A program made the translations under genes and the position numbers. Below are positions 44,057 through 52,705 of a DNA stretch of 64,000 nt, piece after piece. Within the stretch, counting starts at the first letter, position 1; the number at the start of each line of letters is the position of its first letter. The stretch is from Streptomyces odontomachi (GTDB taxonomy: Bacteria > Actinomycetota > Actinomycetes > Streptomycetales > Streptomycetaceae): contig NZ_JAMJWG010000023.1 in the NCBI RefSeq assembly GCF_024435355.1, positions 1-64,000 of the forward strand, given 5' to 3'. The notes beneath the pieces were generated by a model. It had not been told where the DNA came from and made no database searches. It saw nothing but the letters and a program-made list of their open reading frames with translations.

Positions 44057-44814
44057 CAGCCAGTAGTCTCAGCCGCTCGGGCAGCCTGGCTCATGTATGC
44101 GGGCTATGAGCCGAACCGGGGCGGGCGACGAGCCTCTCATTGGGTGGGCAGGGCGCGGTTACTGAGCCCCTGTCCACCCTTTTTGCGGCGTGTCGCTGGG
44201 TCACCGCTGTATGACCCGATTCAGACCCGCCCACCTCCCTCGTTGCCTTACTCGCATGACAACGCAACGGTACGTAACTACGGTTGACTTCGAACTGTGA
44301 CGTAACGATCGCTGACGGTAGGCGTAGGGGGGCTGGTGACGCTTGACAGCGGTGGCCACCTGGTCGAAGGGGTGCCGCACGAGGAGCAGTTCAGGTTGTT
44401 GATCCTGCCCGACAGCGGCTCTGCTGGGAGCCAGCGAGGCAATGGTCACAAGGCCTTGACCCTGGACCCCACTCCACTGTTTACGGTGAGCCGGTCCCAC
44501 ACAAAGATCCGAGCGCTCGTGGGGCGGACCAGCGTCACCCTCAAGCCCTGGAGGCTCCACTGCGAACCGAAGCGCCCGATAACCCGGACCATCACGCTCG
44601 TCCAAGCCGTTCTCAACCTGCAACTGACCAATCGGGGTGAGGTTGGGAAAGGCTTAGTTTCGGACATTGAGGGATGCCAGCGCCTCCCGCCGACACGCCG
44701 TCGACGGGACCGCGTTCGACGCCGTCGCTACCCGAAGACCAGGCTCGCCCCCGAGGCTCTGCTGCCCACAGGCTGCACCGATCCAAGAGCTCGACTAAGT
44801 AATGAGGCACTCAC
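44057..44814. other. 758-bp region without a convincing gene; possible remnant
   Basis: GC falls here compared with the flanks. Frames are open on both strands but give Arg/Pro/Ser-rich, unprotein-like sequence. A minus-strand stretch (about 44446-44667) reads FVWDRLTVNSGVGSRVKAL, which I have a vague memory of seeing in annotated fragments near integration sites; I cannot name it. Direct repeats of cgtaac near 44271-44305 border a TTGACT. May be an old insertion remnant upstream of the low-GC cassette. Confidence 0.3.
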
Positions 44815-45300
44815 GTGGCATGGGATGAATGGGAAAAATTAAAGGCTGAAGCAGCGGAGAAGAAGTCGGCGAGAATGGAGATCAACCATCTCCAGGACAC
44901 TAGTTCCGGCGGAGGATCCGCCGGCAGCGGTGGCGACTTGGTGGTCCACCAGGACGACTTGGGCGCGGTCGGACACGAGGCCTTCATCCTCCACGACCAT
45001 CTACGCAAGCAGACGGACATCGCCGGAGCTGGGGCTGGCAAGGGACACGCGGGTTCCAATATGCAGGCAGCTGCTTCGCTCAAAAGCCATGGCTTTGACA
45101 TGGGTCCCGCAATCGAGAAGACCGTCGACGTGTGGACGACTCAGGTGAAAACGGTCCTCCAAGCCTGCGCTCACATCTCGAACCACCTCGACTTCAGCAA
45201 GAAGCTCCACAGCAAGGACGATGAACGAATCGCGGCTGATCTTCGCGGCAGAGACGGCTCGGCCATGCCCGTTTCGCGAATCAACGAGTATTTCAAGTAG
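44815..45300 (+). CDS. Small helical protein preceding an LXG/WXG-type protein
   Basis: 161 aa. Charged N-terminal helix (AWDEWEKLKAEAAEKKSARM), Gly/Ser-rich link, then helices with a WTTQVKTVLQACAHISNHLDF segment and an acidic end. No signal peptide. GTG 44815 has a GAGG site. Ends 12 bp before the large gene, so it is the first gene of the cassette; ESX-type partner (co-secreted adaptor) is inferred from size and position. Codon use is less GC-biased than in neighbouring core genes. Confidence 0.65.
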   Translation: MAWDEWEKLKAEAAEKKSARMEINHLQDTSSGGGSAGSGGDLVVHQDDLGAVGHEAFILHDHLRKQTDIAGAGAGKGHAGSNMQAAASLKSHGFDMGPAIEKTVDVWTTQVKTVLQACAHISNHLDFSKKLHSKDDERIAADLRGRDGSAMPVSRINEYFK

Positions 45301-45312
45301 GAAGGCCCGAAG

Positions 45313-47613
45313 GTGGCGCTCACTTACACAGACTTAGTCGAGGTCGACCTGGGCCATCTCGGCACGGCGGTGTCCGATTGGAAAGCGACCGTCGCCCATC
45401 TCAAGACCTTGGCCCACGATGCCAAGACCGGAATGCAGGCGAAGTCGGAATCTGCACGCTGGGCAGGTGTGAATGCCACGGTAACGCAGGGATTCATCAA
45501 GAAGACCGCCAAAGAGATCGGTGACCTCCACACTGAGGCGAAAAGTATTTTTCAAGTTCTCGACGACGCCCATCAGGAACTGGTCAAGCTCCAGCGTAGT
45601 ACTCGGCATCTGGTGTCTGAAGCCCAGGGCAAGGGATTCGTCATCACCGATGAAGGTGACAGTACAGTCAGCGTCGCCGACCATGTTGCACCTGGTGAAC
45701 CTGCCAAGCCGGAGCAACTGGAAAAGGCAAAACACTACGCCAATCAAATCAGCTCCAATCTCGGCAGGGCCAACGATATTGATCAGTCAGTTAAGTTGGC
45801 GCTAGCCAAGGTCCATGGAAACGATCAGCACAACGCGGGCCATCACACGTACAAGTCACTCAACGACGCGCAGGCCGAGCGAGCAGTGGAACTGGCTCGC
45901 AAGGGCGATCACATGACCGACAAGGAGCTGGCTGAACTCAATCGCATCCTGAAGTACAACAGTCGGGAGAAATCGCCCGACGACCCATCCAAGATGGATG
46001 GTGAGTTCGCCACCGAATTTTATAAAGGCCTTGGTGGTCCGAAGAAAGCTCTGGAATTCTATGCTGAGATGGCGACGGACGGTACGGAGAAGGATGCCGG
46101 TAAGACTCGTCTGGATGGCGTAGCAGAACTCCAACGCAACATGGGCTTCGCGCTGGCTAGCGCTACCGATCCAGATTCTCGGCGTCACCTACCGGCGAGC
46201 TGGGGTACCGATTTTCGCCGACTGGGGACTCAGAAGATCGAGTGGCAACAAGGCCTCATGTATCAGCCTTACGGATACCAAGTGCTCGGCGGAATTCTGC
46301 GGTACGGCGAATATGACCCGCGATTCCTTGATCCGATTGCAGAACATGTCACCCAGCTGCATCAGAAGGATCCTGATAAGTTCATGACGCATATTGGTTC
46401 TGGGCAAGGGGACCGGTACGGTTTTAATCCTTCGGGGAAGGTGGGATCCGGGGAGGACCCCCTGACCAGCGTGCTGGAGGCATTGGGACACAGTCCGGAA
46501 GCCTCGGAGAGGTTCTTTACGGATACTCCGACAGCGTATCTGGAGGATGGAACTCCGGATCGGAGTGGGAAAGTCAAATTCAATTCGTATTTCGATCTCT
46601 TCACGGATAAAGATTTCCAGTGGAATGCGGATTCCAACGATCCGGACATCTACGGGAATCTTGACAAGCAAGAAGAAGCTCGAAATTTTGGCCCCGCAGC
46701 ACTTGGGCACGCACTCGAATCTGCCGCAACGGGAAGCCCGTATGGCGATGAAAGCGGACCGGCTCTTCCGCACTCGAGGGAACAGGCAGATTTGGTCAGT
46801 CGTATTGTTAACAAATTTGGTGCGGAGCCAGAGTTGCTTCACCATAACGAGAATGGCGATATCGAAGAAGCCTCGGGCCCGCTTTATGCCATGCGCGACA
46901 GCCTCGGCGGAATCGTTGCCGACTATATGGGCGACTTCCAGGGCACGTTGGCGAAGGAGAATGGCGATCAGTTTGAGCCCTTTGGCGCGCCTGTCGCTAT
47001 GAGAAATGCGCAGGTGCAGGCATTTCTTTCGGAAGTTGGTCAGGATCCAGATGCCTATGCGTCCATCACGAGCGCACAACAAGCGTACACCGCCCACGCC
47101 GTGAGCGACGTGGTAAATGGGCAAAGCGACTCAACTGTGCCAGACGCAGAGCGCATCAAGAATGCGGTGCGGCCGGGTGGAATTATTGCAGGAATCATGA
47201 GTGAATCGCGGGCCGATGCCGTTCTGGACTATCACACGGCTGCCGACAAGGACTTCAATGAAGCCGCTTCGGATAAACAAAAATGGGTCAATCGAATCCT
47301 GGGTTTCGGAACGGATAAGGCAGGGCAACTACCCATTGTAGGCGCCCCCATTGGCTGGGCTTCGGAAGACATTCAAGAGAGCATTATGAAGAGTATCGAG
47401 CACGACAGTGCGGCTGAGGCGCAGCGTGATGCAACGGATGCCTACTCAAACGGGCGCGATGCGGCGATGGAATCGGCCAGGACTGCGGTCGAAGTTGCTA
47501 CACGGGGAAAGTATAACTGGGATACGGTTAGTGATCTCATGAATTCTGCTGCCGGTGCGGCAGATGATGGTCATTCAGCGGGAGTGGCAATGGGTACTGC
47601 AACGGATGGATAG
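45313..47613 (+). CDS. Large WXG/LXG-type protein, DUF6571-like
   Basis: 766 aa. N-terminal 120 residues form the long helical hairpin of T7SS substrates with the WxG turn in ARWAGVNATVTQ. The remaining part is long and mostly helical (LNDAQAERAVELARKGDHMT, YGYQVLGGILRYGEYDPRFL, VDQ-poor, Asp/Asn-rich), which I would place in DUF6571; the C-terminus (RTAVEVATRGKYNWDTVSDL) shows no known toxin active site. Codons in wobble position use A/T far more often than the core genes here, a sign of transfer. Followed 4 bp later by a lipoprotein. Confidence 0.7.
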   Translation: MALTYTDLVEVDLGHLGTAVSDWKATVAHLKTLAHDAKTGMQAKSESARWAGVNATVTQGFIKKTAKEIGDLHTEAKSIFQVLDDAHQELVKLQRSTRHLVSEAQGKGFVITDEGDSTVSVADHVAPGEPAKPEQLEKAKHYANQISSNLGRANDIDQSVKLALAKVHGNDQHNAGHHTYKSLNDAQAERAVELARKGDHMTDKELAELNRILKYNSREKSPDDPSKMDGEFATEFYKGLGGPKKALEFYAEMATDGTEKDAGKTRLDGVAELQRNMGFALASATDPDSRRHLPASWGTDFRRLGTQKIEWQQGLMYQPYGYQVLGGILRYGEYDPRFLDPIAEHVTQLHQKDPDKFMTHIGSGQGDRYGFNPSGKVGSGEDPLTSVLEALGHSPEASERFFTDTPTAYLEDGTPDRSGKVKFNSYFDLFTDKDFQWNADSNDPDIYGNLDKQEEARNFGPAALGHALESAATGSPYGDESGPALPHSREQADLVSRIVNKFGAEPELLHHNENGDIEEASGPLYAMRDSLGGIVADYMGDFQGTLAKENGDQFEPFGAPVAMRNAQVQAFLSEVGQDPDAYASITSAQQAYTAHAVSDVVNGQSDSTVPDAERIKNAVRPGGIIAGIMSESRADAVLDYHTAADKDFNEAASDKQKWVNRILGFGTDKAGQLPIVGAPIGWASEDIQESIMKSIEHDSAAEAQRDATDAYSNGRDAAMESARTAVEVATRGKYNWDTVSDLMNSAAGAADDGHSAGVAMGTATDG

Positions 47614-47616
47614 GAA

Positions 47617-48135
47617 ATGAAGAGGCAGGTTGGGGTAGGAATAGCAATTATGCTTTTTCTGGTCTGCGAATCTGGATGCTCAGGAAAAGGAAAAAATTAT
47701 GAGGTACCCGCGGCGATCTGCGGTATCTCGATCGAGCGATCCACTCTGAAGCAGCTGCTCCCCGATGGTGACAAGCTGCGCACTGTGAGCGATCACACGG
47801 CAAGGGTTCCGGAACATCGCTTCTGCGACGTGTATGTGGATGATCATACGGCGCTGTCAACCGAAGGCGTCTGGGAAAAGGCGGGGTTCACGGCGCAGCA
47901 AGCCGCTAAAGACAAATTAATCTTCCAGACGCGCTCGGAAAAAGGTGGAAAATATGCAGTCTGGGAATATGGTGCTGCCACCGTAATTGACTGTGCGAAT
48001 GTGAAACAAAAAGCCGCACGATTTTCGATCGAAGTTGAGCTCGTAGATCATGAGGGTGACAAAGGAGAAAAGATAGCAAAATTCTTGAGCGGCTTTGCTG
48101 CGGGATACAAAAAAACTCTCCCGTGTGAGAACTGA
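47617..48135 (+). CDS. Putative lipoprotein of the LXG/WXG-type cassette
   Basis: 172 aa. Signal peptide GVGIAIMLFLVCESGC with a lipobox Cys, then a mature domain with three or four Cys (AAICGISIE, HRFCDVYVDD, TVIDCANVK, TLPCEN). It follows the large protein by 4 bp and shares its low-GC codon use. Membrane-anchored partner or immunity-like protein is inference. I do not recognise the domain. Confidence 0.7.
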   Translation: MKRQVGVGIAIMLFLVCESGCSGKGKNYEVPAAICGISIERSTLKQLLPDGDKLRTVSDHTARVPEHRFCDVYVDDHTALSTEGVWEKAGFTAQQAAKDKLIFQTRSEKGGKYAVWEYGAATVIDCANVKQKAARFSIEVELVDHEGDKGEKIAKFLSGFAAGYKKTLPCEN

Positions 48136-48144
48136 TCCGGCGAT

Positions 48145-48168
48145 GCCCGGGCCCTCGCGGCCCGGGGC
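48145..48168. terminator. GC hairpin between convergent genes
   Basis: gcccgggcc (48145-48153) pairs with the G/C run ending at 48168, one bulge. Lies between the lipoprotein and the histidine kinase gene, which are convergent. Confidence 0.5.
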
Positions 48169-48210
48169 CGTGCGTCTCTCCCCGAGCCGCATCGACCCCG
48201 TTCCCTTGAC

Positions 48211-49983
48211 TCACCCGAGCCGCGCCGCCCCCGCCACCCCCGGCGGTGGCGTAGTCGCCCCCGGTAGGCGGACCGTCACCAAGGTGCCGCCTCCCGGGGC
48301 GGGGTGGAGGGTGACTTCGCCGCCGCTCTGTTGGACGGTGCGGGCGACGATGGACAGGCCGAGGCCGGAGCCGGGGAGGCTGCGGGCCGAAGGGGAGCGC
48401 CAGAAGCGGTCGAAGACATGGGGGAGGTCTTCCGGGGCGATGCCCGGGCCGTGGTCGCGTACGGTCAGGACGCCATGTCGCAGGGCCACCTCGATGGTGC
48501 CGCCGGACGGGCTGAACTTGACCGCGTTGTCCAGGATGTTCACCAGGGCGCGTTCCAGTGCGGGCGGCTCCGCGCGTACGTACCACGGGTTGAGGTCCGT
48601 CGTGATCGTCAGCTCGGGGCCGCGTAGCCGGGCCCGGCCGAGTGCCGTCTCGACGATGTCGTGCAGCGCGACCACCCGCACCTTGTCGGGGTGCTGGCCC
48701 GTGTCGGGGCGGGCCAGTTCCTGGAGGTCGCCGATGAGCGCGGCCAGCTCCGTCATCTGGGCCTTGACCGAGGCGAGCAGCGCCCTGCGGTCGTCGGGCG
48801 GGATGGCCCGACCGGTGTCCTCGCTGCGGGCCAGCAGTTCGATGTTGGTGCGCAGGGACGTGAGCGGGGTGCGCAGTTCATGGCCGGCGTCGGCGATGAG
48901 TTGCGCCTGCCTGTCCCGTGACGAGGCCAGGGCCGCCGTCATCGAGTTGAACGAGCGGGACAGTCGCGCGATCTCGTCCTCGCCGTCCACCGGGATGCGC
49001 ACCGTCAGGTCCTCGGTGCGGGCCACGTGCTCGACGGCGCCGGTCAGCTCGTCCACCGGGGTGAGCCCGGCGCGGGCGATCCACAGCCCGGCGGCGCCCG
49101 CGCCGATCACGCCGATGCCGGCGACGGCGGTGAGCAGCAGGGCGAGCCGGTCGAGGGACTTGTCCATCTCGTCCAGTGGCCGGGAGATGGAGACGGCGCC
49201 GGCGGGCTGCCGGGGCGCGGGCTGGGTCCACACCCGTACCCGCTGGCCGTCATCGGTAGTGGCGTCGTGCAGTGTGCTGGTGCGGGCGCCGACCGCCACC
49301 TCCTGGTCGGCGCGCTGCACCGGCACGGCCTTGGAGCCGTCGCCGACGCACCGCGATCCGTCCGGCTGTACCACCTGCACGTAGACGAAAGCGGGTGGGG
49401 CGTTGCCGCCGGTCTGCGAGTCGTGCTGGCAGCGCGCGAGAAGCAGCGCCACGTAGTTTTCGTTGGCGCTGGAGTTCCGCAGGGAGTTGTCCAGCTCGTC
49501 CTGCAACTGGGTGCGGGTGAGCAGCCAGCACGCCACCGCCGCCGCGGCCACCGCGATCGCCACGGCGGCGGCGACCAGCATCGCGAGGCGGGAGCGGAGC
49601 GGGAGCGCGCGGAACCAGGACATCCGGCGGGGTCCGTCGCCGCCGGGGGTGCCGTGACCGCCGGGGCCACCGGGACCGTCCGGCTGCCCCGGGCTGCCGG
49701 GGTGACCGGGGCCGCCCGGCTGGCCCGGACCCAGGCTGGCGCCCGCCGGAACTCCGCCGGGCCCGCCCGGGACCCCACCGGACCCGACCACGACGCCCGG
49801 ATCGCCCGGCATCCCCGAGCCGCCCGGCATCCCCGGACCGCCCGGCATCACCGGGCCGACGCCGCCGCCAGGGCCAGGCGCGTAACCGTGCCCCGCACGC
49901 CCGCCGCCGCCGGGACCGTAAGCGTGTCCGGCGTCCCCGGGGACGCCCTCGGCCTGCCATGTCCCCCGTCCCGTACCGCTCAC
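48211..49983 (-). CDS. Sensor histidine kinase, collagen-like N-terminus
   Basis: 590 aa, MprB-like. About 120 N-terminal residues are Gly/Pro-rich, collagen-like and cytoplasmic; then TM1 (LAMLVAAAVAIAVAAAAVACWL), an extracellular domain, TM2 (LALLLTAVAGIGVIGAGAAG), HAMP, H-box LIADAGHELRTPLTSL, N-box LVNILDNAVKFSPSGG, and G-boxes VRDHGPGIAPEDL and GSGLGLSIV. ATG 49983 overlaps the end of the response regulator gene (ATGA), so the two form an operon. Confidence 0.92.
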   Translation of the reverse strand: MSGTGRGTWQAEGVPGDAGHAYGPGGGGRAGHGYAPGPGGGVGPVMPGGPGMPGGSGMPGDPGVVVGSGGVPGGPGGVPAGASLGPGQPGGPGHPGSPGQPDGPGGPGGHGTPGGDGPRRMSWFRALPLRSRLAMLVAAAVAIAVAAAAVACWLLTRTQLQDELDNSLRNSSANENYVALLLARCQHDSQTGGNAPPAFVYVQVVQPDGSRCVGDGSKAVPVQRADQEVAVGARTSTLHDATTDDGQRVRVWTQPAPRQPAGAVSISRPLDEMDKSLDRLALLLTAVAGIGVIGAGAAGLWIARAGLTPVDELTGAVEHVARTEDLTVRIPVDGEDEIARLSRSFNSMTAALASSRDRQAQLIADAGHELRTPLTSLRTNIELLARSEDTGRAIPPDDRRALLASVKAQMTELAALIGDLQELARPDTGQHPDKVRVVALHDIVETALGRARLRGPELTITTDLNPWYVRAEPPALERALVNILDNAVKFSPSGGTIEVALRHGVLTVRDHGPGIAPEDLPHVFDRFWRSPSARSLPGSGLGLSIVARTVQQSGGEVTLHPAPGGGTLVTVRLPGATTPPPGVAGAARLG

Positions 49984-50705
49984 TCGGACCCGCCCGGCCG
50001 CAGCACGTAGCCGACGCCGCGCACCGTGTGGACCAGGCGCGGCTCACCGCCGGCCTCGGTCTTGCGGCGCAGGTACATCACGTACACGTCGAGGGAGTTC
50101 GATGACGGCTCGAAGTCGAAGCCCCAGACCGCCTTCAGGATCTGCTCGCGGGTGAGCACCTGGCGTGGATGCGCGAGGAACATCTCCAGCAGGGTGAACT
50201 CGGTACGCGTCAGCTCCACCCGCCGGCTGCCCCGGCTGACCTCGCGGGTGGCGAGGTCCATGCGCAGGTCGGCGAAGGCGAGCACGTCGTCCTCCTCGGC
50301 CTGGCCGGCCGTCGCCGCGTAGGTGCTGCGGCGCAACAGCGCGCGGATCCGGGCGAACAGCTCGTCCAGCTCGAAGGGCTTGACCAGGTAGTCGTCGGCT
50401 CCCGCGTCGAGTCCGGTGACCCGGTCGCCGACGGTGTCGCGCGCGGTGAGCATCAGGACCGGCACGGTGCTGCCGGACGCCCGCAGCCGCCGGGCCGCCG
50501 TGAGCCCGTCCATGCGCGGCATCTGGATGTCGAGGACGAGCAGGTCCGGCCGGTACACGGCGGCCTTGTCGAGCGCGTCGGCGCCGTCCACGGCGACCTC
50601 GGTGCCGTAGCCCTCGAAGGCAAGACTGCGCTGGAGGGCCTCGCGCACGGCGGGCTCGTCGTCGACGATCAGGATGCGCTGTGGTTCGCCGTCGGCGGGG
50701 CTCAT
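49980..50705 (-). CDS. OmpR-family response regulator
   Basis: 241 aa, MprA-like. Receiver domain with ILIVDDEPAVREAL, phosphoacceptor Asp in LLVLDIQMPRMDG and Lys in DDYLVKPFELDEL; winged-helix domain with RVELTRTEFTLLEMFLAHPR and SLDVYVMYLRRKTEA. First gene of the pair. Upstream are short direct repeats of gggtcggatc (about 50719-50745). Confidence 0.93.
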   Translation of the reverse strand: MSPADGEPQRILIVDDEPAVREALQRSLAFEGYGTEVAVDGADALDKAAVYRPDLLVLDIQMPRMDGLTAARRLRASGSTVPVLMLTARDTVGDRVTGLDAGADDYLVKPFELDELFARIRALLRRSTYAATAGQAEEDDVLAFADLRMDLATREVSRGSRRVELTRTEFTLLEMFLAHPRQVLTREQILKAVWGFDFEPSSNSLDVYVMYLRRKTEAGGEPRLVHTVRGVGYVLRPGGSE

Positions 50706-50805
50706 GGGTGGGTTCCTCGGGTCGGATCGGGTCGGGTCGGATCGGGGTGGGGCTGGCTGGTATCAGCCTCGCATGTCATGCAGGGGAGCCGACCGGTATC
50801 GGGCC

Positions 50806-50891
50806 GGTGGGGGAGGAAGGTGGAGGGCAAGAGGGAGAAGTAAGAGGGTGGAGCAAGAGGGAGGAGTGGGGGAGAGGGACGTGGGGAGGGG
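50806..50891 (+). repeat. Polypurine tract
   Basis: 86 bases with only nine pyrimidines on the plus strand, many GGAGG and GGGAG units. Could form triplex or quadruplex structures. Lies between htrA (ends 50940) and the response regulator gene; followed by a palindrome tgcgccccgggggcgca at 50894-50910. Confidence 0.7.
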
Positions 50892-50939
50892 CGTGCGCCC
50901 CGGGGGCGCATGATCCCCGGGGCGCCGGTCCCGCGGGCG

Positions 50940-52223
50940 TCAGCTGTTCGATCCCCCGCTCCTCAGCTGGTCCAGGTCCGCCTTCACCGTGTTGATCGGT
51001 ATGGCGAAACCGAGCCCGATGCTGCCCGCCTGCGACGACGAGCTGCTGTCCTGGGAGGACGGCGAGTACATGGCCGAGTTGATGCCGATGATCCGGCCGG
51101 CCATGTCGATCAGGGCGCCGCCGGAGTTGCCGGGGTTGAGCGAGGCGTCGGTCTGGATGGCCTTGTACGTGGTCGTGGAGGACCCCGTGTCGCCGTTGAA
51201 CTGCCGCCCGCCGAACTCGAACGGCCAGCTTCCGTCACCGCCCTGCCCCTGGCCTGAGCCGCCCTGCTGGTCCTCCACCGGCACGGTCACATCGCGGTCG
51301 ACGGCGGAGATGATGCCGCTGGTCACGGTGCCCGTCAGACCCTCGGGTGAGCCGATGGCGACGACGTCGTCCCCCACCTGGAGGGCGTTGGAGTCACCGA
51401 GCGTGGCGGCCTTGAGGCCGGACGCGTTGTCCAGCTTGATCAGTGCCAGGTCCTTCTCCGGGTCGGTGCCGACCACCTGGGCGGTGTAGGACGTGCCGTC
51501 GCTGGCCTTGGCCTTGATCTCGGAGGCGCCGGCGATGACGTGGTTGTTCGTGACGACCTCGCCGTCGCGGGAGACGATCACGCCGGAGCCGGTGGACTGC
51601 CCGCCGCTCACCGCTGCGCTGACCTCGACGATGCTCGGGCTGACCGCTGAGGCGACCCCGGCGACGGTGCCCCGGCTCGCCTTCGACACGGGCGTGCCGG
51701 CGACGGCGGACGCCGTGCTGCTTGACTGGCCGGTGAGCTGCTGCACGGCGTATGCGGTGCCGCCGCCGACGGCGGCCGCGACCAGGGCAACGGCGGCCAG
51801 CAGGGCGACGGGTCGACGGGCCCGGCGCGGAGCGGCAGCGGCGGCGTTCGGGTCGCCCATGCCGCCCACGCCGCCCGCGCCTCCCATGCCGTTCATGCCG
51901 TCCAGCGGCGGTACCGGGGGCGGGCCCGCCGGCGGCATCGGGTGACCGCCCGCGGCGGCCATGGCCGGGAACCGGGTGGTCGTCGCCGAGTCGTACGGCG
52001 GCGGGAACGAGGGTGTGGCCGGCGCCGGGGCCTGGCCGATCACCGAGCCCGACACCGCGCCGGACATCGGTGCGGGGGCCGGGTACGTCGACGGGGCTTC
52101 GGGCTCGTACGCGGAGCCCTGGTGCCCGGGGTACACGGTGGCGGACTGCTGGGAGGAGTCCTGAGGATACGCGTCGCTGCCGCGGAAGCTCTCGGTCATG
52201 GCACCACCTTGTCCGGCCATCAT
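50940..52223 (-). CDS. HtrA/DegP-type serine protease without PDZ domain
   Basis: 427 aa (start ATG 52223 with AGGGAG site; ATG 52199 with AAGGTGG is an alternative). Long Pro/Ala/Gly-rich cytoplasmic N-terminus, one membrane helix (PVALLAAVALVAAAVGGGTAY), then a trypsin-like domain with the triad: His in VVTNNHVIAGA, Asp in EKDLALIKLDN, Ser in SLNPGNSGGALIDMAG. The protein stops right after IPINTVKADLDQL, where other HtrA proteins continue into PDZ. Envelope quality-control protease, next to a two-component system. Confidence 0.9.
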   Translation of the reverse strand: MMAGQGGAMTESFRGSDAYPQDSSQQSATVYPGHQGSAYEPEAPSTYPAPAPMSGAVSGSVIGQAPAPATPSFPPPYDSATTTRFPAMAAAGGHPMPPAGPPPVPPLDGMNGMGGAGGVGGMGDPNAAAAAPRRARRPVALLAAVALVAAAVGGGTAYAVQQLTGQSSSTASAVAGTPVSKASRGTVAGVASAVSPSIVEVSAAVSGGQSTGSGVIVSRDGEVVTNNHVIAGASEIKAKASDGTSYTAQVVGTDPEKDLALIKLDNASGLKAATLGDSNALQVGDDVVAIGSPEGLTGTVTSGIISAVDRDVTVPVEDQQGGSGQGQGGDGSWPFEFGGRQFNGDTGSSTTTYKAIQTDASLNPGNSGGALIDMAGRIIGINSAMYSPSSQDSSSSSQAGSIGLGFAIPINTVKADLDQLRSGGSNS

Positions 52224-52391
52224 GAGAACTCCCTGAGGGCCATGTGAGAAGCCCGGCAGAAGCGCGTATGCCCGCAGAAGCGCGTATGCCCGGTATTGCC
52301 ACGCCCGTCCCGCTTCCGCGCACTGTCATCACGGGGCGTCCATCGCCCCACCCTCGCGCCCTACGGCCACCACAGCGCACCCGGAGTCAGA

Positions 52392-52452
52392 AGCAGGCTG
52401 AGCCTGCTGTCAGGGTTTCTTGACATGGCGAGGCTGTCAGGGAATCCTGACG
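52392..52452 (+). promoter_or_regulatory. Three stacked palindromes upstream of the HTH/Clp-N operon
   Basis: 52392-52408: agcaggctgagcctgct, perfect 8-bp arms with a one-base centre. 52408-52425: tgtcagggtttcttgaca. 52435-52452: tgtcagggaatcctgacg. The last two are the same TGTCAGG...TGACA-type site repeated 27 bp apart; the second ends 2 bp before ATG 52455. Such a layout suggests an autorepressor. Confidence 0.65.
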
Positions 52453-52454
52453 GC

Positions 52455-52700
52455 ATGAGCGCTGAAGAGTCGCCAGCCGCAGCGCTGGCCGCACAGGTGA
52501 CCAACAAGGACCCCGCCGTCGGGCTCCAAGCCGTCGTGGCGCTGCGGCGGCTGCTGGAGGAGCTGGAACGTCTGCACGTGGACAGCGCACGGGACCAGGG
52601 CTGGACGTGGCAGAGCATCGCAACGGCGCTGCGGGTCAGCAGGCAGTCCGTGCATGAGAAGCACGCGAGCAGGCGCAAGGCCATGGGCAAGGAGGACTAA
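52455..52700 (+). CDS. Small HTH protein
   Basis: 81 aa. Residues 25-75 are a helix-turn-helix: LLEELERLHVDSARDQGWTW and SIATALRVSRQSVHEKHASR, with the recognition helix VSRQSVHEKHAS. Likely DNA-binding and probably acting on the palindromes just upstream, the last of which touches the start codon. ATG 52455. The stop is 5 bp before the Clp-N gene, so the two are co-transcribed. Confidence 0.82.
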   Translation: MSAEESPAAALAAQVTNKDPAVGLQAVVALRRLLEELERLHVDSARDQGWTWQSIATALRVSRQSVHEKHASRRKAMGKED

Positions 52701-52705
52701 CCGAC

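Noticed and set aside
44440..44530. tRNA-like or att-like sequence on the minus strand
   Set aside because: No cloverleaf could be drawn: the T-arm and acceptor stems do not pair.
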